A DNA stretch of 64,000 nucleotides, taken from contig NC_067203.1 of assembly GCF_026262505.1 (NCBI RefSeq), positions 25,525,411-25,589,410 of the forward strand, given 5' to 3'. The stretch comes from Trichomonas vaginalis G3 (taxonomy: Eukaryota > Parabasalia > Trichomonadida > Trichomonadidae). Positions 34,101 through 42,664 of the stretch are shown piece after piece. A program made the position numbers and the translations under genes. Every line of letters starts with the position of its first letter. The first letter of the stretch is position 1. Below the pieces are notes generated by a model that saw nothing but the letters and a program-made list of their open reading frames with translations, made no database searches and was not told the origin of the DNA.

Positions 34101-37100
34101 AGAAAATTTTTGAAAAAAGAAAATAATTTTACTTTGCAAGAAGATAGATTGTATTTTGAAGCTTATTTCACAAAGAAATCATTACTTAAGATGTATCTTA
34201 AAGGAAAAACAGAAAAAGATGTTGAAAATCGTACTAATGAAACAAAAGAATTGTTAAATGTTACAAAAAACTCTTTGATGAAATTTGTTCAGTTATTGGC
34301 AAATAATTCATTTGAATCCAATGAAATTGATGAAAATGATATTCCTTTAGCTTTGAATTTTGCTTTGTCTGAATTCTTTGATATTATTTCTAAAGATTTA
34401 GAAGGAATTCAACTTGAAAAAGGTTTCGATTACCAAAAATTCATCAACATTGTAGGTGAAAACAAGAAATATTCTGATTGTTGGGAAAGAGTACAAAAGA
34501 TTTATAATGATTCTTCTTCTAAAACATTGTCACAGAAATTCCAAACAATGATAGAAAACTACAAACTTGGTAATCTAAATGAACTCAAAATTCCTGAACC
34601 TTTATATCCAGAATTTTGTCCAAATTTGTACAAAATTCCTCCAAATCCTAATTTTTGTTTAGATATTTCTGATGTTTTGAGTATTTTCTACAAAAACAAT
34701 AGTTTTGATGAATTAATAATTAAATATCCTGATTTATCACAAGGATATTTCACATTTGTTTTCACAAGAATGATGAGAATATTTAATGGAAAAAGAGGAA
34801 AAGTTAAATTCACTGAAAGACAAGATAGAATTGTTTTGGAATTAGCAAACAATGGAACAAATCCACAATACATTTGTGATGTTCTTGGAATGTTTACTAT
34901 GGCAGATATAAACAAAAGAAAAGTAATTTTGAATTCATGGCTGATGAATTTCATTCAAACATTTAAAGAGTTTAATTTGGAATTTCCTCCTGGCTCATTC
35001 ACGAAATGCAGATACAATGATTTAGGACTTCCTGATTATCTAGATCAAGCTGTTAAAACATACAGAATTAATAAAGCAAATGGAAAATATAGAAAAAGTA
35101 ATTCTAAAAAAGTTGAAGAAGAAAGCGAATCAGAAAGTGAAACACCTTATTCTTCTTATTATTATTCAACATCATCATCTTCTGAAAAATCTTCTACTTA
35201 TTATTCATCTTATAGTTCTGAACAAGAAGTTTCTCCAACAACTGCTAAAAAGAATGATTTCATTGAATTACTTAAAAAAAAGTTACCAACAGAAGATGAA
35301 GATGTTGATAGTTCAATTGAAAAGAGAAAGAAAGTTAATGAATATCAAAATGATGATAATGATTTGAAGTTTGCAATTACTTCTCAAATTAAAAGAGGAA
35401 GTGTTAAATATTCTGAAGAAGATTCATCTGATGAACCACAATTAATTTCAACAAGTTCAGAAGATATCTTCAAGATTAATAACAGTAATAAATCAATTTC
35501 TGTTAAATATGATGAAGATTCAAACGAAAATCATATTCCAACAGAAGAACATGAACATGAAAGTTCGTATGAAATGAGTACTCCTGATGTAGAAGAAAGA
35601 GTTTCTTCAGCATTACATATTACGAAACAAACAACTGTTTCTGAAAACCTCGAAAAACAGAAAGAAGAAAGAGAACCTCCTTCAGTTAATTTCGCAAAAG
35701 AAGCTCTCCAACAATTAGAAAACAAATCACAAATACAAGAATCAACAACAGACATGACTGAATCTGATTACGCATTCCAAGGATCAAACGGAGTTTCTGC
35801 TGAACCAGAACAAAATAACTTTTACGAACAAAACAAACAAAATATTTTCTATCAACAAACTAATACTAATGAGAATAAAACAACAACTGAAGAAGAAGAT
35901 TCTCAAGAAGAAGAAAATAATAATAAACAAGATAAGGATTATCAAGAAAAAGAAGAAGAAGGGGAAGAAGAATTTCCAGAAGAAGAAAATAATAAAGATG
36001 AATCACAAGATGAATTCCAAGAAGAAGATGTTGACGAATATGAAGAAGAGGAAGAATACTTTGAAGAAGAAGATACTTATGAATGGAATACAGAAAGCGA
36101 ACAAACATTATTAGATTACGTTCAAATGTCTAAAAACAAGACAACAGTTTTCAGAGAAATTGCAAATCAATATAGAATTTCTCCACAAAAACTGAGAGAA
36201 AAATACGAATCATTGGTTAAAGCAATATTAAACAGAACAAGAACAGATATCTATTTGTTGCCAACTAGTGAAGAAGAAGAGTTTGAAGAAAAGGAAGAAG
36301 AAGGAACTAAATACGATGTTCCTAAAGATTCAATTGATATGACAGAGTTTTTGCATTTGTATTTAACAAATATGAAAGATATTGGATCTGTTCATACATT
36401 TTATCCTGATCTTCCTAAAGGATATTTGATATTCTTGATCATTTGGATTCTCAGAGAAATAAGAGATAAAAACGATCCACTTGGAACAGGATGGAACTTC
36501 ATGGAAGAACAAATGATGCTTCAAATGTCAACAGAGAATAAAAATGAAAAAGAAATCTCTAAAGAGTTCGAAACAAGAACTCCTGAAGAGATTAAGCAAA
36601 GATTAAATGAACTCTATGACATTATTCATCAAGAAAATGGTGAAATACAACAGTTCTTCGATTTCATGAAGACGAAAGGTGTTCAGAAAGAAAAGAAAAA
36701 CGATTTCAACAACATTCCGAAATCTTTACACACAAACATGAACAAATACAAGAAATTCTTGTCCGAAAAAGACTACTACTCTCCAATTTTAACTCCAAGA
36801 AAAGCTGCTTTGCAAAATAACTCTGAACAAAAGAAACAAAATCCTCCTGAAAATAAGAAAGCAAACGTTCCTGAACTTAAAAAATCAACATCATTTGAAT
36901 TAAAGAAACAAAATGTTTCTGAATCAAAGAAATTTAATTCACCTGAACAAAAGAAATCTCCTGAATCTAAGAAATCTCCTTTACTTGAACCAAAGAAATC
37001 CAATTCACCAGAACCAAAGAAATCTCCATCATCTGAACAAAAGAATTCTTCAACTCCCGAACCAAAGAAGAGACAGAATTCACAGGATAAAATAAAGTGG

Positions 37101-37784
37101 ACACAAGAAGATGACCAACAGTTATTGGCTTGTGGAGCACAAGGAAAACCTGATTGGGAAATGGCTGCGAAACTGTTCCCTCAGATACAACTTCCTGTAG
37201 TCAAAGCTAGGTTCTATTACATTCAAAGAAAGTACAACAAACTAAAACCAAAAAGTGATAAAGCAACTGATTCCGATGAACCTGAAACAGTAAATTCTAA
37301 TGTTGAAGAAAAAAGGGAAGTTCACTTAGAAAAAGTGCCAAATGACAAAATTGTTGATTTCTCTTTTCTGATCAATATTGCGAATATAAGTGTTGTTGAT
37401 TCGGGACTAAGAGAAATGTTCCCTGAATACCAACTTGGTTATCTGCTTTATGTCATTGATTTCGTGAATAGGAAAATTATGAAAGTTAATGAAAAGATGT
37501 GGACTGAAAAGGAGCTAAGAATAATGTTTGAGAAGATATATAGAGGTGTTCCTCCTTCTGATGTCTCTCAGATGCTGCAAAATAAGTCACCAAAACAAAT
37601 TATCGAAAGGAAACAATTGTTCGAGCAATCTCTAAAGCAAAACATGAAACTATTACTAGAATTTGCTGATAAGTTCCAGAATGCACGACCAGAAACACTG
37701 GAACTCGATGAAAATGAAATTCCAATTGATCTTAAGAACAAAATCCAGAAATATTTAGAGAGTATCCCAGAAAATAAGGGATAA
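31134..37784 (+). CDS. Giant nuclear-type protein: UBA domain plus six repeated SANT/Myb-like modules
   Basis: 2,216 residues in one frame from ATG 31134. Residues 1-75 look ubiquitin-like in length and pattern (weak). Residues 95-132 are a good UBA domain (FLTNLGFPETQVTEAL...FDQQKALSILL). Six copies of a module then follow: a hydrophobic helix with the motif FPEFSQGYLAFILYLIV or variants (GYL/GYF at about 297, 737, 978, 1203, 1762, 2101), then 21-26 residues later a Trp or Phe starting a SANT-like helix (W..(L/M)E(E/D)). Additional Myb/SANT starts are EEWTLEEDQF (about 538), YTQEENQLI (867), EWNTESEQTL (1649) and KWTQEDDQQLL (1988). Low-complexity Ser/Tyr, Glu-rich (about 1580-1645) and Lys-Pro-Ser repeats (about 1890-1985) join the modules. 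A DNA- or histone-binding chromatin role linked to ubiquitin is inferred. Confidence 0.8.
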   Translation: MDKKVTMRIKVGAPYNRVCFVLVDKFTTIFGVKHVLSEILQIPIQNLHIYKESTELNDHIVCQNNISENDNTISCTIAENPSKSKINFFQKENLSQVDFLTNLGFPETQVTEALQRTNFDQQKALSILLNTARILPLTTENTNNTDSDNSSQAKTNEEKLKISENFVKNQKNIFNNIKLIPSLSLTWDTSLNQDLINAYNENRNSPEVWRILRDQFPTFSDLVLKRAIFSMLDDIKNKRSTNFIIPDSLKPQNTNQDNIIDKIPQKAINVGLLVKYFVEFQRNISELQRNRFPEFSQGYLAFILYLIVQKLTNLPNLENWSEIELQILTDYMYSSNNSIRFMQRMIKMFGKQKTEENIQNAKSTIHFILVSHPIYDKLPEIIPETIDISDLSVNSNGIPIYLPSFLDSIIKNPKLMAIIDSKRLKHPPIKLQFVDTTIDYLKSIDEMINFEKQQIETNTQQQQKQKQPPQQKPSEPFITPIISFTPNQQKQSTQNLQTLQTLQKIQNSENLQKNTKEKNSENSGKERKRHKVNNNDEEWTLEEDQFMIDIVSQNPKTPFSTVSGYLSTKSIQECYDRFKEVVKRIITNQNHGLKLPATFMSNPYVVSAVKSINNVPKKEENSERIDTDQKFLDLCSQFFNGEEVDAEKIVEKHLTMTVHSVTSRFEELCCDIRCGQKSDIKIPDKLKEFLKPFDGKFTYEFSELPKGEIINVARFLELYTYYNYDLYKVQENFERFNVGYLAYLAIYMIVKYNKKYVKKPTYRDWTPLEDRILLEMIYNDDIIKNYPKYNPSKTMKSVANRRSYIQRTTSKVQIIGKILRACKSFKFENPPKLNAYFVPSYLDELIDYAREKIDDNEDAKQLPFNAVYTQEENQLIIDKAYEYFDNPNKFDIISVYFPEKPSGEIAKHYRDIMMKYRNGSLKSVNVPELLLNEYEGKTTNFEISKPTKVIPIGNLITKYFEFNGDMDKLQESFKEFTKGYLFYILNFIVRKFLKKENNFTLQEDRLYFEAYFTKKSLLKMYLKGKTEKDVENRTNETKELLNVTKNSLMKFVQLLANNSFESNEIDENDIPLALNFALSEFFDIISKDLEGIQLEKGFDYQKFINIVGENKKYSDCWERVQKIYNDSSSKTLSQKFQTMIENYKLGNLNELKIPEPLYPEFCPNLYKIPPNPNFCLDISDVLSIFYKNNSFDELIIKYPDLSQGYFTFVFTRMMRIFNGKRGKVKFTERQDRIVLELANNGTNPQYICDVLGMFTMADINKRKVILNSWLMNFIQTFKEFNLEFPPGSFTKCRYNDLGLPDYLDQAVKTYRINKANGKYRKSNSKKVEEESESESETPYSSYYYSTSSSSEKSSTYYSSYSSEQEVSPTTAKKNDFIELLKKKLPTEDEDVDSSIEKRKKVNEYQNDDNDLKFAITSQIKRGSVKYSEEDSSDEPQLISTSSEDIFKINNSNKSISVKYDEDSNENHIPTEEHEHESSYEMSTPDVEERVSSALHITKQTTVSENLEKQKEEREPPSVNFAKEALQQLENKSQIQESTTDMTESDYAFQGSNGVSAEPEQNNFYEQNKQNIFYQQTNTNENKTTTEEEDSQEEENNNKQDKDYQEKEEEGEEEFPEEENNKDESQDEFQEEDVDEYEEEEEYFEEEDTYEWNTESEQTLLDYVQMSKNKTTVFREIANQYRISPQKLREKYESLVKAILNRTRTDIYLLPTSEEEEFEEKEEEGTKYDVPKDSIDMTEFLHLYLTNMKDIGSVHTFYPDLPKGYLIFLIIWILREIRDKNDPLGTGWNFMEEQMMLQMSTENKNEKEISKEFETRTPEEIKQRLNELYDIIHQENGEIQQFFDFMKTKGVQKEKKNDFNNIPKSLHTNMNKYKKFLSEKDYYSPILTPRKAALQNNSEQKKQNPPENKKANVPELKKSTSFELKKQNVSESKKFNSPEQKKSPESKKSPLLEPKKSNSPEPKKSPSSEQKNSSTPEPKKRQNSQDKIKWTQEDDQQLLACGAQGKPDWEMAAKLFPQIQLPVVKARFYYIQRKYNKLKPKSDKATDSDEPETVNSNVEEKREVHLEKVPNDKIVDFSFLINIANISVVDSGLREMFPEYQLGYLLYVIDFVNRKIMKVNEKMWTEKELRIMFEKIYRGVPPSDVSQMLQNKSPKQIIERKQLFEQSLKQNMKLLLEFADKFQNARPETLELDENEIPIDLKNKIQKYLESIPENKG

Positions 37785-38173
37785 TTGTATTTTATTTGTT
37801 ATATATTAAATATTGTATTGAATTTTATATGAATTTTTATTAATTTTTTTAAAATTATACATATAATAGCTCTTTATCAATTGTGTTGCGTTTTCGGGGA
37901 TAATAATTTTCTATAACAAGAAGAATTTAAAATTATACTCCTTCGTAAAGTCTCTTATTCATTTTTTTGAAATGTATTCACTTAATATTGAGTTAGGAGT
38001 ACCATTAGGAGACTTTATGTAGGAAATTGATGTGAAAATTTTGAAATTTTGTTTTAATTTCGATGCAATAAGTTAAATAATTTATATGGTTATATGAGAT
38101 TAAAACATGTTCGAAGTAAAAATAATAAAAGTCTTTAATATATATATAATTCTCTAGTATAATTCGCTAATAA
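37785..38173. other. Spacer between convergent genes
   Basis: AT-rich 3' flanks. A near-palindromic pair, AAAGTCTCTTATTC and the later GGAGACTTTATG, surrounds 37945-38020. No gene. Confidence 0.35.
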
Positions 38174-38845
38174 TTAATGTTTGAGAACTTCGTAGGTATT
38201 GTCTAAGACTTGCTTGAATGATGTGATGTAGTAATCTGCCAATTCTTTGATTTGGTCTGTGGATTTCTTTGCATCTTCATCATAAATAGCACAAACTCTC
38301 ATGCCAGCATTCTTTCCAGCTAAGATGCCGTTTGGAATATCTTCAAAGACTAAGCATTCCTCTGGTTTTACGCCAAGATCACTTGCAACAGCAAGATAGA
38401 TATCTGGGAATGGTTTTCCGCGCTTAACTTGGCAAGCAATCTTGATGCAATCAAAGAATTCGCCAATTTTGTTTGCCTGAATGCATCTTTCGACCAAATC
38501 CATGCCGTTGCTTGTAGCAATGCCTGTTTTGATACCATTTTTACGAAGGTATTGGAGGAAATCATATGCACCATCCTTAAGAAAGACTTCGTGAGAATAT
38601 TTATCTTCGACCATCCTACTCCATTCAGCTTTGATTTCGTCGAGTGTCATATCGAGTTTGAAACGATCTTTGAAATATATTGCGGTTTCTGTGTAGCTCT
38701 TTCCACTGATAGCTTGACCTAAATCTGCTGGAACTTCAATTCCACGAGCGCCAAGGAATTCTATATCAACTCTTCCCCACATCCACATGGAATCAACAAG
38801 TGTTCCATCAAGATCAAAGATAACTGCTTTGATATTGTCTAGCAT
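38174..38845 (-). CDS. HAD-superfamily sugar-phosphate phosphatase / beta-phosphoglucomutase-like
   Basis: 223 residues from ATG 38845; an upstream TTG is in frame but is not a likely start. All HAD motifs are present: I, FDLDGTLVDS with the nucleophile Asp and acid-base Asp; II, TSN; III, the lysine in KRGKPFPDIY; IV, FEDIPNG. A helical cap lies between motifs I and II, as in subfamily IA enzymes such as phosphoglycolate phosphatase and beta-phosphoglucomutase. Substrate unknown. The sequence around motif I (DSMWMWGRVDIEFLGARGIEVP) is much like that of anaerobic Firmicutes enzymes, and base composition is richer in GC than the neighbours, so transfer from a gut bacterium is likely (inference). 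Confidence 0.88.
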   Translation of the reverse strand: MLDNIKAVIFDLDGTLVDSMWMWGRVDIEFLGARGIEVPADLGQAISGKSYTETAIYFKDRFKLDMTLDEIKAEWSRMVEDKYSHEVFLKDGAYDFLQYLRKNGIKTGIATSNGMDLVERCIQANKIGEFFDCIKIACQVKRGKPFPDIYLAVASDLGVKPEECLVFEDIPNGILAGKNAGMRVCAIYDEDAKKSTDQIKELADYYITSFKQVLDNTYEVLKH

Positions 38846-39404
38846 TTTAATCAATTAATTTTTGTCTCTACAATTCTTTTGAAATCTCATAAAGGTTGGG
38901 ATAAAGAACAATATGAAATTAAATAAATAAACGAACATTTCGCAATTCAAAGTATCAATCATATGATTTTTAATAGATTTGATAATCAATCATGCTATAA
39001 TATAAGTTTTCCAAACTATTTTCGAATTTAAATAGTAGACTTATAGTACTTACATCAATCTTGGAGAAAAAAGTTTTATAAGCTTAAAAGACTAGTACCT
39101 CTGATTAAATTGCACTTTTACGCTATATATAGTAGAGAAAAAATATTATAATTGAATTATGCTTCATCATGATTTTTTTTTTAAAGCAATGGAGCATTTT
39201 ATTGAGTTATTTTAATTAAATACAGCAATAATAATGTATTGACTGCATGATTTCTTCAGTTGATGACAAAATAACAATACATACAGCCAATTTCGTGTTA
39301 ATTATTTTATATCTCCATGAATTCTTAGTAATATAACTTTTAGTACACATTATTGATATTGTGTAGGCTGTAGTTATGTAATAATGCTACTTGATCGCAG
39401 AAAG
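38846..39404. other. Spacer up to the Maverick target site
   Basis: AT-rich; no gene. It ends at the 6-base target duplication TCGTTC (39405-39410), whose partner is at 58491-58496. Confidence 0.4.
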
Positions 39405-39410
39405 TCGTTC

Positions 39411-40725
39411 AGTAGTATATGCGGACGGGTTTAGTGACTTTTTTTGTTACATCTATATATAGACGATGCATTAAAATATATTTATTTATAAATCATTAAA
39501 ATAATTTATTTTATCTTTTATAAAAGAAGCTATATATAGATGATGTCAGATATTCCGCGATTAATTAAACATTGTTTAAATCCTGAATGGGTTAAACTTC
39601 AATTTAAAAAAAAGGTGACCAAACTATTTTTTGAAAGTCCGCCATAACTTTAATGGTACTATTTCAGCGTGTACAATGAATACAAAAATTCTAAGAGTGC
39701 CACATAAAATAGTACTTTAGACTTGAGTTAATGCTACCAAGCAAATGTTAAAAAGATGACTTTAGTGTTTTGATAATCAAAGATTAAAATCATTATTGTC
39801 TAAATCAATAATCATAACGACAGAAGTTAATGTTTTTTCATAAGTGCTTTAAATCCACTTTTAAAAGTATACCTCAAAAATCAAAATATCAAAAAAAATT
39901 GGCCGATAGGTTTGGCTTTAATTTTTGTCTGCTTTTATGATTTGATATGGATGTTATAATTTTAAAAGTTGAGCCAAATTCACCAATAGATTTTTGAGAT
40001 TTGCAAATACTCAATAATTTTCAGCGTGTTATCTTTTATTAAAAGAACTATTTGGTTTCAGTATCATATAAATTGATATTTACTTTCTATTTGAACCTTC
40101 ATTTAGCTAATGATTTAATAATACAGATTTCATCTAGTCCTTATAAGAGAATTTTGAATTTGTTATAATAAAAAAACAAACAGATATAGCTTACACTTCT
40201 ATAATAAAGATACCTTTTATAGAAATCAGTATGAAATGTGTTTTGGCTTATTGGAAGCATATCAGACATAATCACCATAATCAAAAAATCTATATACCCA
40301 ATAAGTAATAAATTTGTCGATATAGATTTTCCATAAAATTAGTTTTTAGTCTGATCTTAAAATAAATTTAATTTTTTATAAAAAAAATCACATTTAAAAG
40401 TACCTTTTTAGTAGCTCGAAATCCTGTTGGTGGATTTCGGGCGTACTTCAAAATTAGCTTTTCTTCTACATATGCAAGCTATATTTTAAATATGGAGCAA
40501 ATCGGATCGGCGAAAGGAGTTTAGTTACCTTTTTTAAAAATGAAGATTGTGAATTATTAAATGAATATGAAAGCCAAAATAAGCTAATGAGGTATAAATA
40601 TAATGATAAAGAATATTTAATTTCATGGAATCAATGGAGTCATAATCAAAGACCTCATAAACGAGAAGAAGAAATTGAAAATAATGAAATGGAAATCATT
40701 GATGACATTAAAGAAGATGGAATTC
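39411..40725. repeat. Maverick left terminal inverted repeat (interrupted by an insertion)
   Basis: Matches the right terminal repeat over about 385 bases once the inserted 922-bp element and its 8-base duplication are set aside; identity ends just after GAAGATGGAATTC. The repeat itself carries the beginning of a coding frame present at both ends of the Maverick. Confidence 0.85.
39611..40532. mobile_element. 922-bp non-autonomous transposon nested in the Maverick left end
   Basis: The ends are AAAGGTGACCAAACT and, inverted, AAAGGTAACTAAACT (13 of 15 match). An 8-base direct repeat TTTAAAAA flanks it (39603-39610 and 40533-40540). The right Maverick terminal repeat has the uninterrupted sequence, so this is a true insertion that came later. 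The 8-base duplication would suit the hAT group, but the family is not proven. It has no open frame of note. TTTCAGCGTGT occurs twice inside. Confidence 0.75.
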
Positions 40726-41033
40726 CTAAATTTTGTAGAAAAACCTTTAGAACTAAGTTAGGAGCATATAAACGTAGAGTATTAAATCCTGAATATCTTA
40801 AACATCAATTTAAAAAGGAAGACTGTGAATTATTAAACGCTAATGAATATGAAAATGCTAAATCAAAACTGAGATATAAATATATTGGAAGTGATAAAAG
40901 GTGTAAAGATAAAGATAAAGTTTATTCAGTTTCATATAATAACTGGCACACGTTAGGGATAAGAAAACATTTAGGAGATTATGGGAAATGTTCTGAATTC
41001 TTCAAATCTAGTATGTACGAGAGAATAAAATAA
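40587..41033 (+). CDS. Maverick terminal-repeat protein with duplicated motif
   Basis: 148 residues; the first 46 are encoded by the terminal repeat, the rest by unique sequence. A motif occurs twice in the family: RYKYNDKEYLISWNQWSHNQR near the start, and RYKYIGSDKRCKDKDKVYSVSYNNWHTLG near the end, the latter preceded by LNPEYLKHQF. It is basic and rich in aromatic residues, with no known domain. A position across the terminal repeat suggests a role at the element ends, but that is a guess. Confidence 0.5.
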   Translation: MRYKYNDKEYLISWNQWSHNQRPHKREEEIENNEMEIIDDIKEDGIPKFCRKTFRTKLGAYKRRVLNPEYLKHQFKKEDCELLNANEYENAKSKLRYKYIGSDKRCKDKDKVYSVSYNNWHTLGIRKHLGDYGKCSEFFKSSMYERIK

Positions 41034-41168
41034 ATCAGATATAATTATTTTCATGAATAAAAGATTCACTACCATAATGAAATAAAAAATAAAAAAATTT
41101 TTAAAAAATAAACTTTAAAAATTCATGTCTTACATTTTTGAATAATTTATTTTTTTAATTCGTAAGAA

Positions 41169-41642
41169 ATGAGTGAATCAAAATTCGTGACTGTGAATCA
41201 ATTAATGGATAAACTTTCACCAATTCTCACCCAGGTTAAACAAGTAGACGTTTATTTTGATGATTGCGTACAAAGTTTATTTTATAAAGGTAAGTTTAAT
41301 ATTAAACCTATTGCTTTTGCATTTGATGGTAAATTAATCGAAAATTCAAAAATTTGGGAATTAATTCCGGATATTGAATTTATAACAAATATTAAGGATA
41401 AATGGTTTAAACAACAAAACCACCTCACTAAAGTTCTTTGTAGATTAATGATTAAAACTGAGGAAAAAGAATTTAACGGGTTTAAATATCATCCATGTAA
41501 AATTTTAGAACTTGGTAACGAAAAACTTCAGAAAAAATTAAACGAAAGACTATCAAAAGATAAAGTTGAAAGAGTAAATAAACTCGCTAAAGGTAATGGT
41601 AATGATGAAGAAGAATTTGATGAGTTCAACATAGAACTTTAA
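41169..41642 (+). CDS. Maverick small protein, unknown
   Basis: 157 residues, ATG 41169, preceded by the T-rich ATTTTTTTAATTCGTAAGAA leader also used before other genes of the element. Mixed alpha/beta with a charged Lys/Glu tail. No known domain. Confidence 0.55.
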   Translation: MSESKFVTVNQLMDKLSPILTQVKQVDVYFDDCVQSLFYKGKFNIKPIAFAFDGKLIENSKIWELIPDIEFITNIKDKWFKQQNHLTKVLCRLMIKTEEKEFNGFKYHPCKILELGNEKLQKKLNERLSKDKVERVNKLAKGNGNDEEEFDEFNIEL

Positions 41643-41646
41643 GAAA

Positions 41647-42015
41647 CTAATGATTATTTGAATTTATGAAATCAATTATTTGATTCATTCTTTCTTCAAT
41701 CTCTTCTATTCTTTTTGTTAAATCATCTATTTTCATTAATGAGGTGATTCTTGTTTGAGGAATAGATTTCAAACTAACCACTCCTTTTATTTTTGAAATT
41801 TTGAATCCATCAACTTTAAACATTTTATTCAATTTACACGTTGTCAATTCTTCAAATAATTTTTTATTATTAGCATAATAGTCATTAAATTCTTCAACAG
41901 ATGAAAAAATTTTTATTTCAGTAATTGGTTTAACAACGTTTATTTTTTGTTGAACATTTTCACTTTCATTTATTTCTTCCTCCTCTGTTTCATTTATTTT
42001 TAAAATCGGTTTCAT
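41647..42015 (-). CDS. Maverick small protein, unknown
   Basis: 122 residues on the minus strand, stop only a few bases from the stop of the preceding convergent gene. An acidic N-terminus (TEEEEINESENVQQ), then an alpha/beta centre and a short C-terminal coiled coil (LTKRIEEIEERMNQIIDFI). No known domain. Confidence 0.5.
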   Translation of the reverse strand: MKPILKINETEEEEINESENVQQKINVVKPITEIKIFSSVEEFNDYYANNKKLFEELTTCKLNKMFKVDGFKISKIKGVVSLKSIPQTRITSLMKIDDLTKRIEEIEERMNQIIDFINSNNH

Positions 42016-42082
42016 TTATCATTAAATAAAAATTAGAATATAAGTGATGAAATATATTTTTTTAATTAATATTAAATCAGAA

Positions 42083-42319
42083 ATGGCGGCAGGATTCTTT
42101 AAAAAATTATGGGATGGAATTAAGAAAGCTGCGGGTTGGGTTCATAAAAAGATTATTAAACCCGTTGCAAACTTTTTGGCACCAGTAGCGAAAACGGCAG
42201 GAACTATCATAGGTGGAGTATTAGGTACTAAAGCAGGTAATCCGGCGATGGGAGCACAAGCAGGTAACGCAGTTGGTGGAATAGCTGAAGGAATACTTAA
42301 TAAAATAGGAGGTAGATAG
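42083..42319 (+). CDS. Maverick small amphipathic protein MAAGFFKKLW
   Basis: 78 residues from ATG 42083, chosen because the gene facing it on the other strand (42380-42595) begins almost identically (MAAGIFKKLW). An amphipathic basic N-terminal helix (1-35) precedes a Gly/Ala-rich hydrophobic stretch (TAGTIIGGVLGTKAG...AGNAVGGIAEGIL). This recalls small membrane-active or capsid-internal proteins of adenovirus pVI type; the likeness is in character only, not proven homology. Confidence 0.55.
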   Translation: MAAGFFKKLWDGIKKAAGWVHKKIIKPVANFLAPVAKTAGTIIGGVLGTKAGNPAMGAQAGNAVGGIAEGILNKIGGR

Positions 42320-42336
42320 TGGAAAAATAAATATGA

Positions 42337-42367
42337 GATCCTATGGATCATCTCGCCACTTAGCGGC
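42337..42367. repeat. GC-rich double hairpin (Maverick, copy 1)
   Basis: Hairpin GATCC-tat-GGATC at 42337-42349 and a second, GCCAC-tta-GCGGC (one mismatch) at 42355-42367. It lies in the short gap between two convergent genes. Confidence 0.6.
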
Positions 42368-42379
42368 TTAAAATTATTT

Positions 42380-42595
42380 TTATCTTAGTATCGGTTGTAG
42401 TCTTTGATAAACTTTTTCTCCTTTATTTAAAACTTCTCTTATTGGGGCAGCTTTTGGTGTTATTGATTCAGCAACGTCACTAATTGCTTCTTTATTCTTA
42501 AATATCCAATTTGCCCCCTTCTTCAATGTTTCCCAAACTTTACTTGCTCCTCTTTTTACTCTATCCCACAGTTTCTTAAATATACCTGCAGCCAT
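42380..42595 (-). CDS. Maverick small amphipathic protein MAAGIFKKLW
   Basis: 71 residues, ATG 42595. The basic amphipathic helix MAAGIFKKLWDRVKRGASK resembles the start of the convergent neighbour; the remainder differs (IREVLNKGEKVYQRLQPILR). Likely the product of an old duplication, with possible membrane or nucleic-acid contact in the particle (inference). Confidence 0.5.
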   Translation of the reverse strand: MAAGIFKKLWDRVKRGASKVWETLKKGANWIFKNKEAISDVAESITPKAAPIREVLNKGEKVYQRLQPILR

Positions 42596-42664
42596 AGTTG
42601 ATTATTTCATTAAAATTAAAAATTCATTTTCATCTTTTAATTTTGATTTTTTATTTATTAATAA

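Noticed and set aside
35869-36114. Lys-rich 81-codon frame
   Set aside because: It is a frame-shifted reading of the Glu-rich linker of the giant protein.
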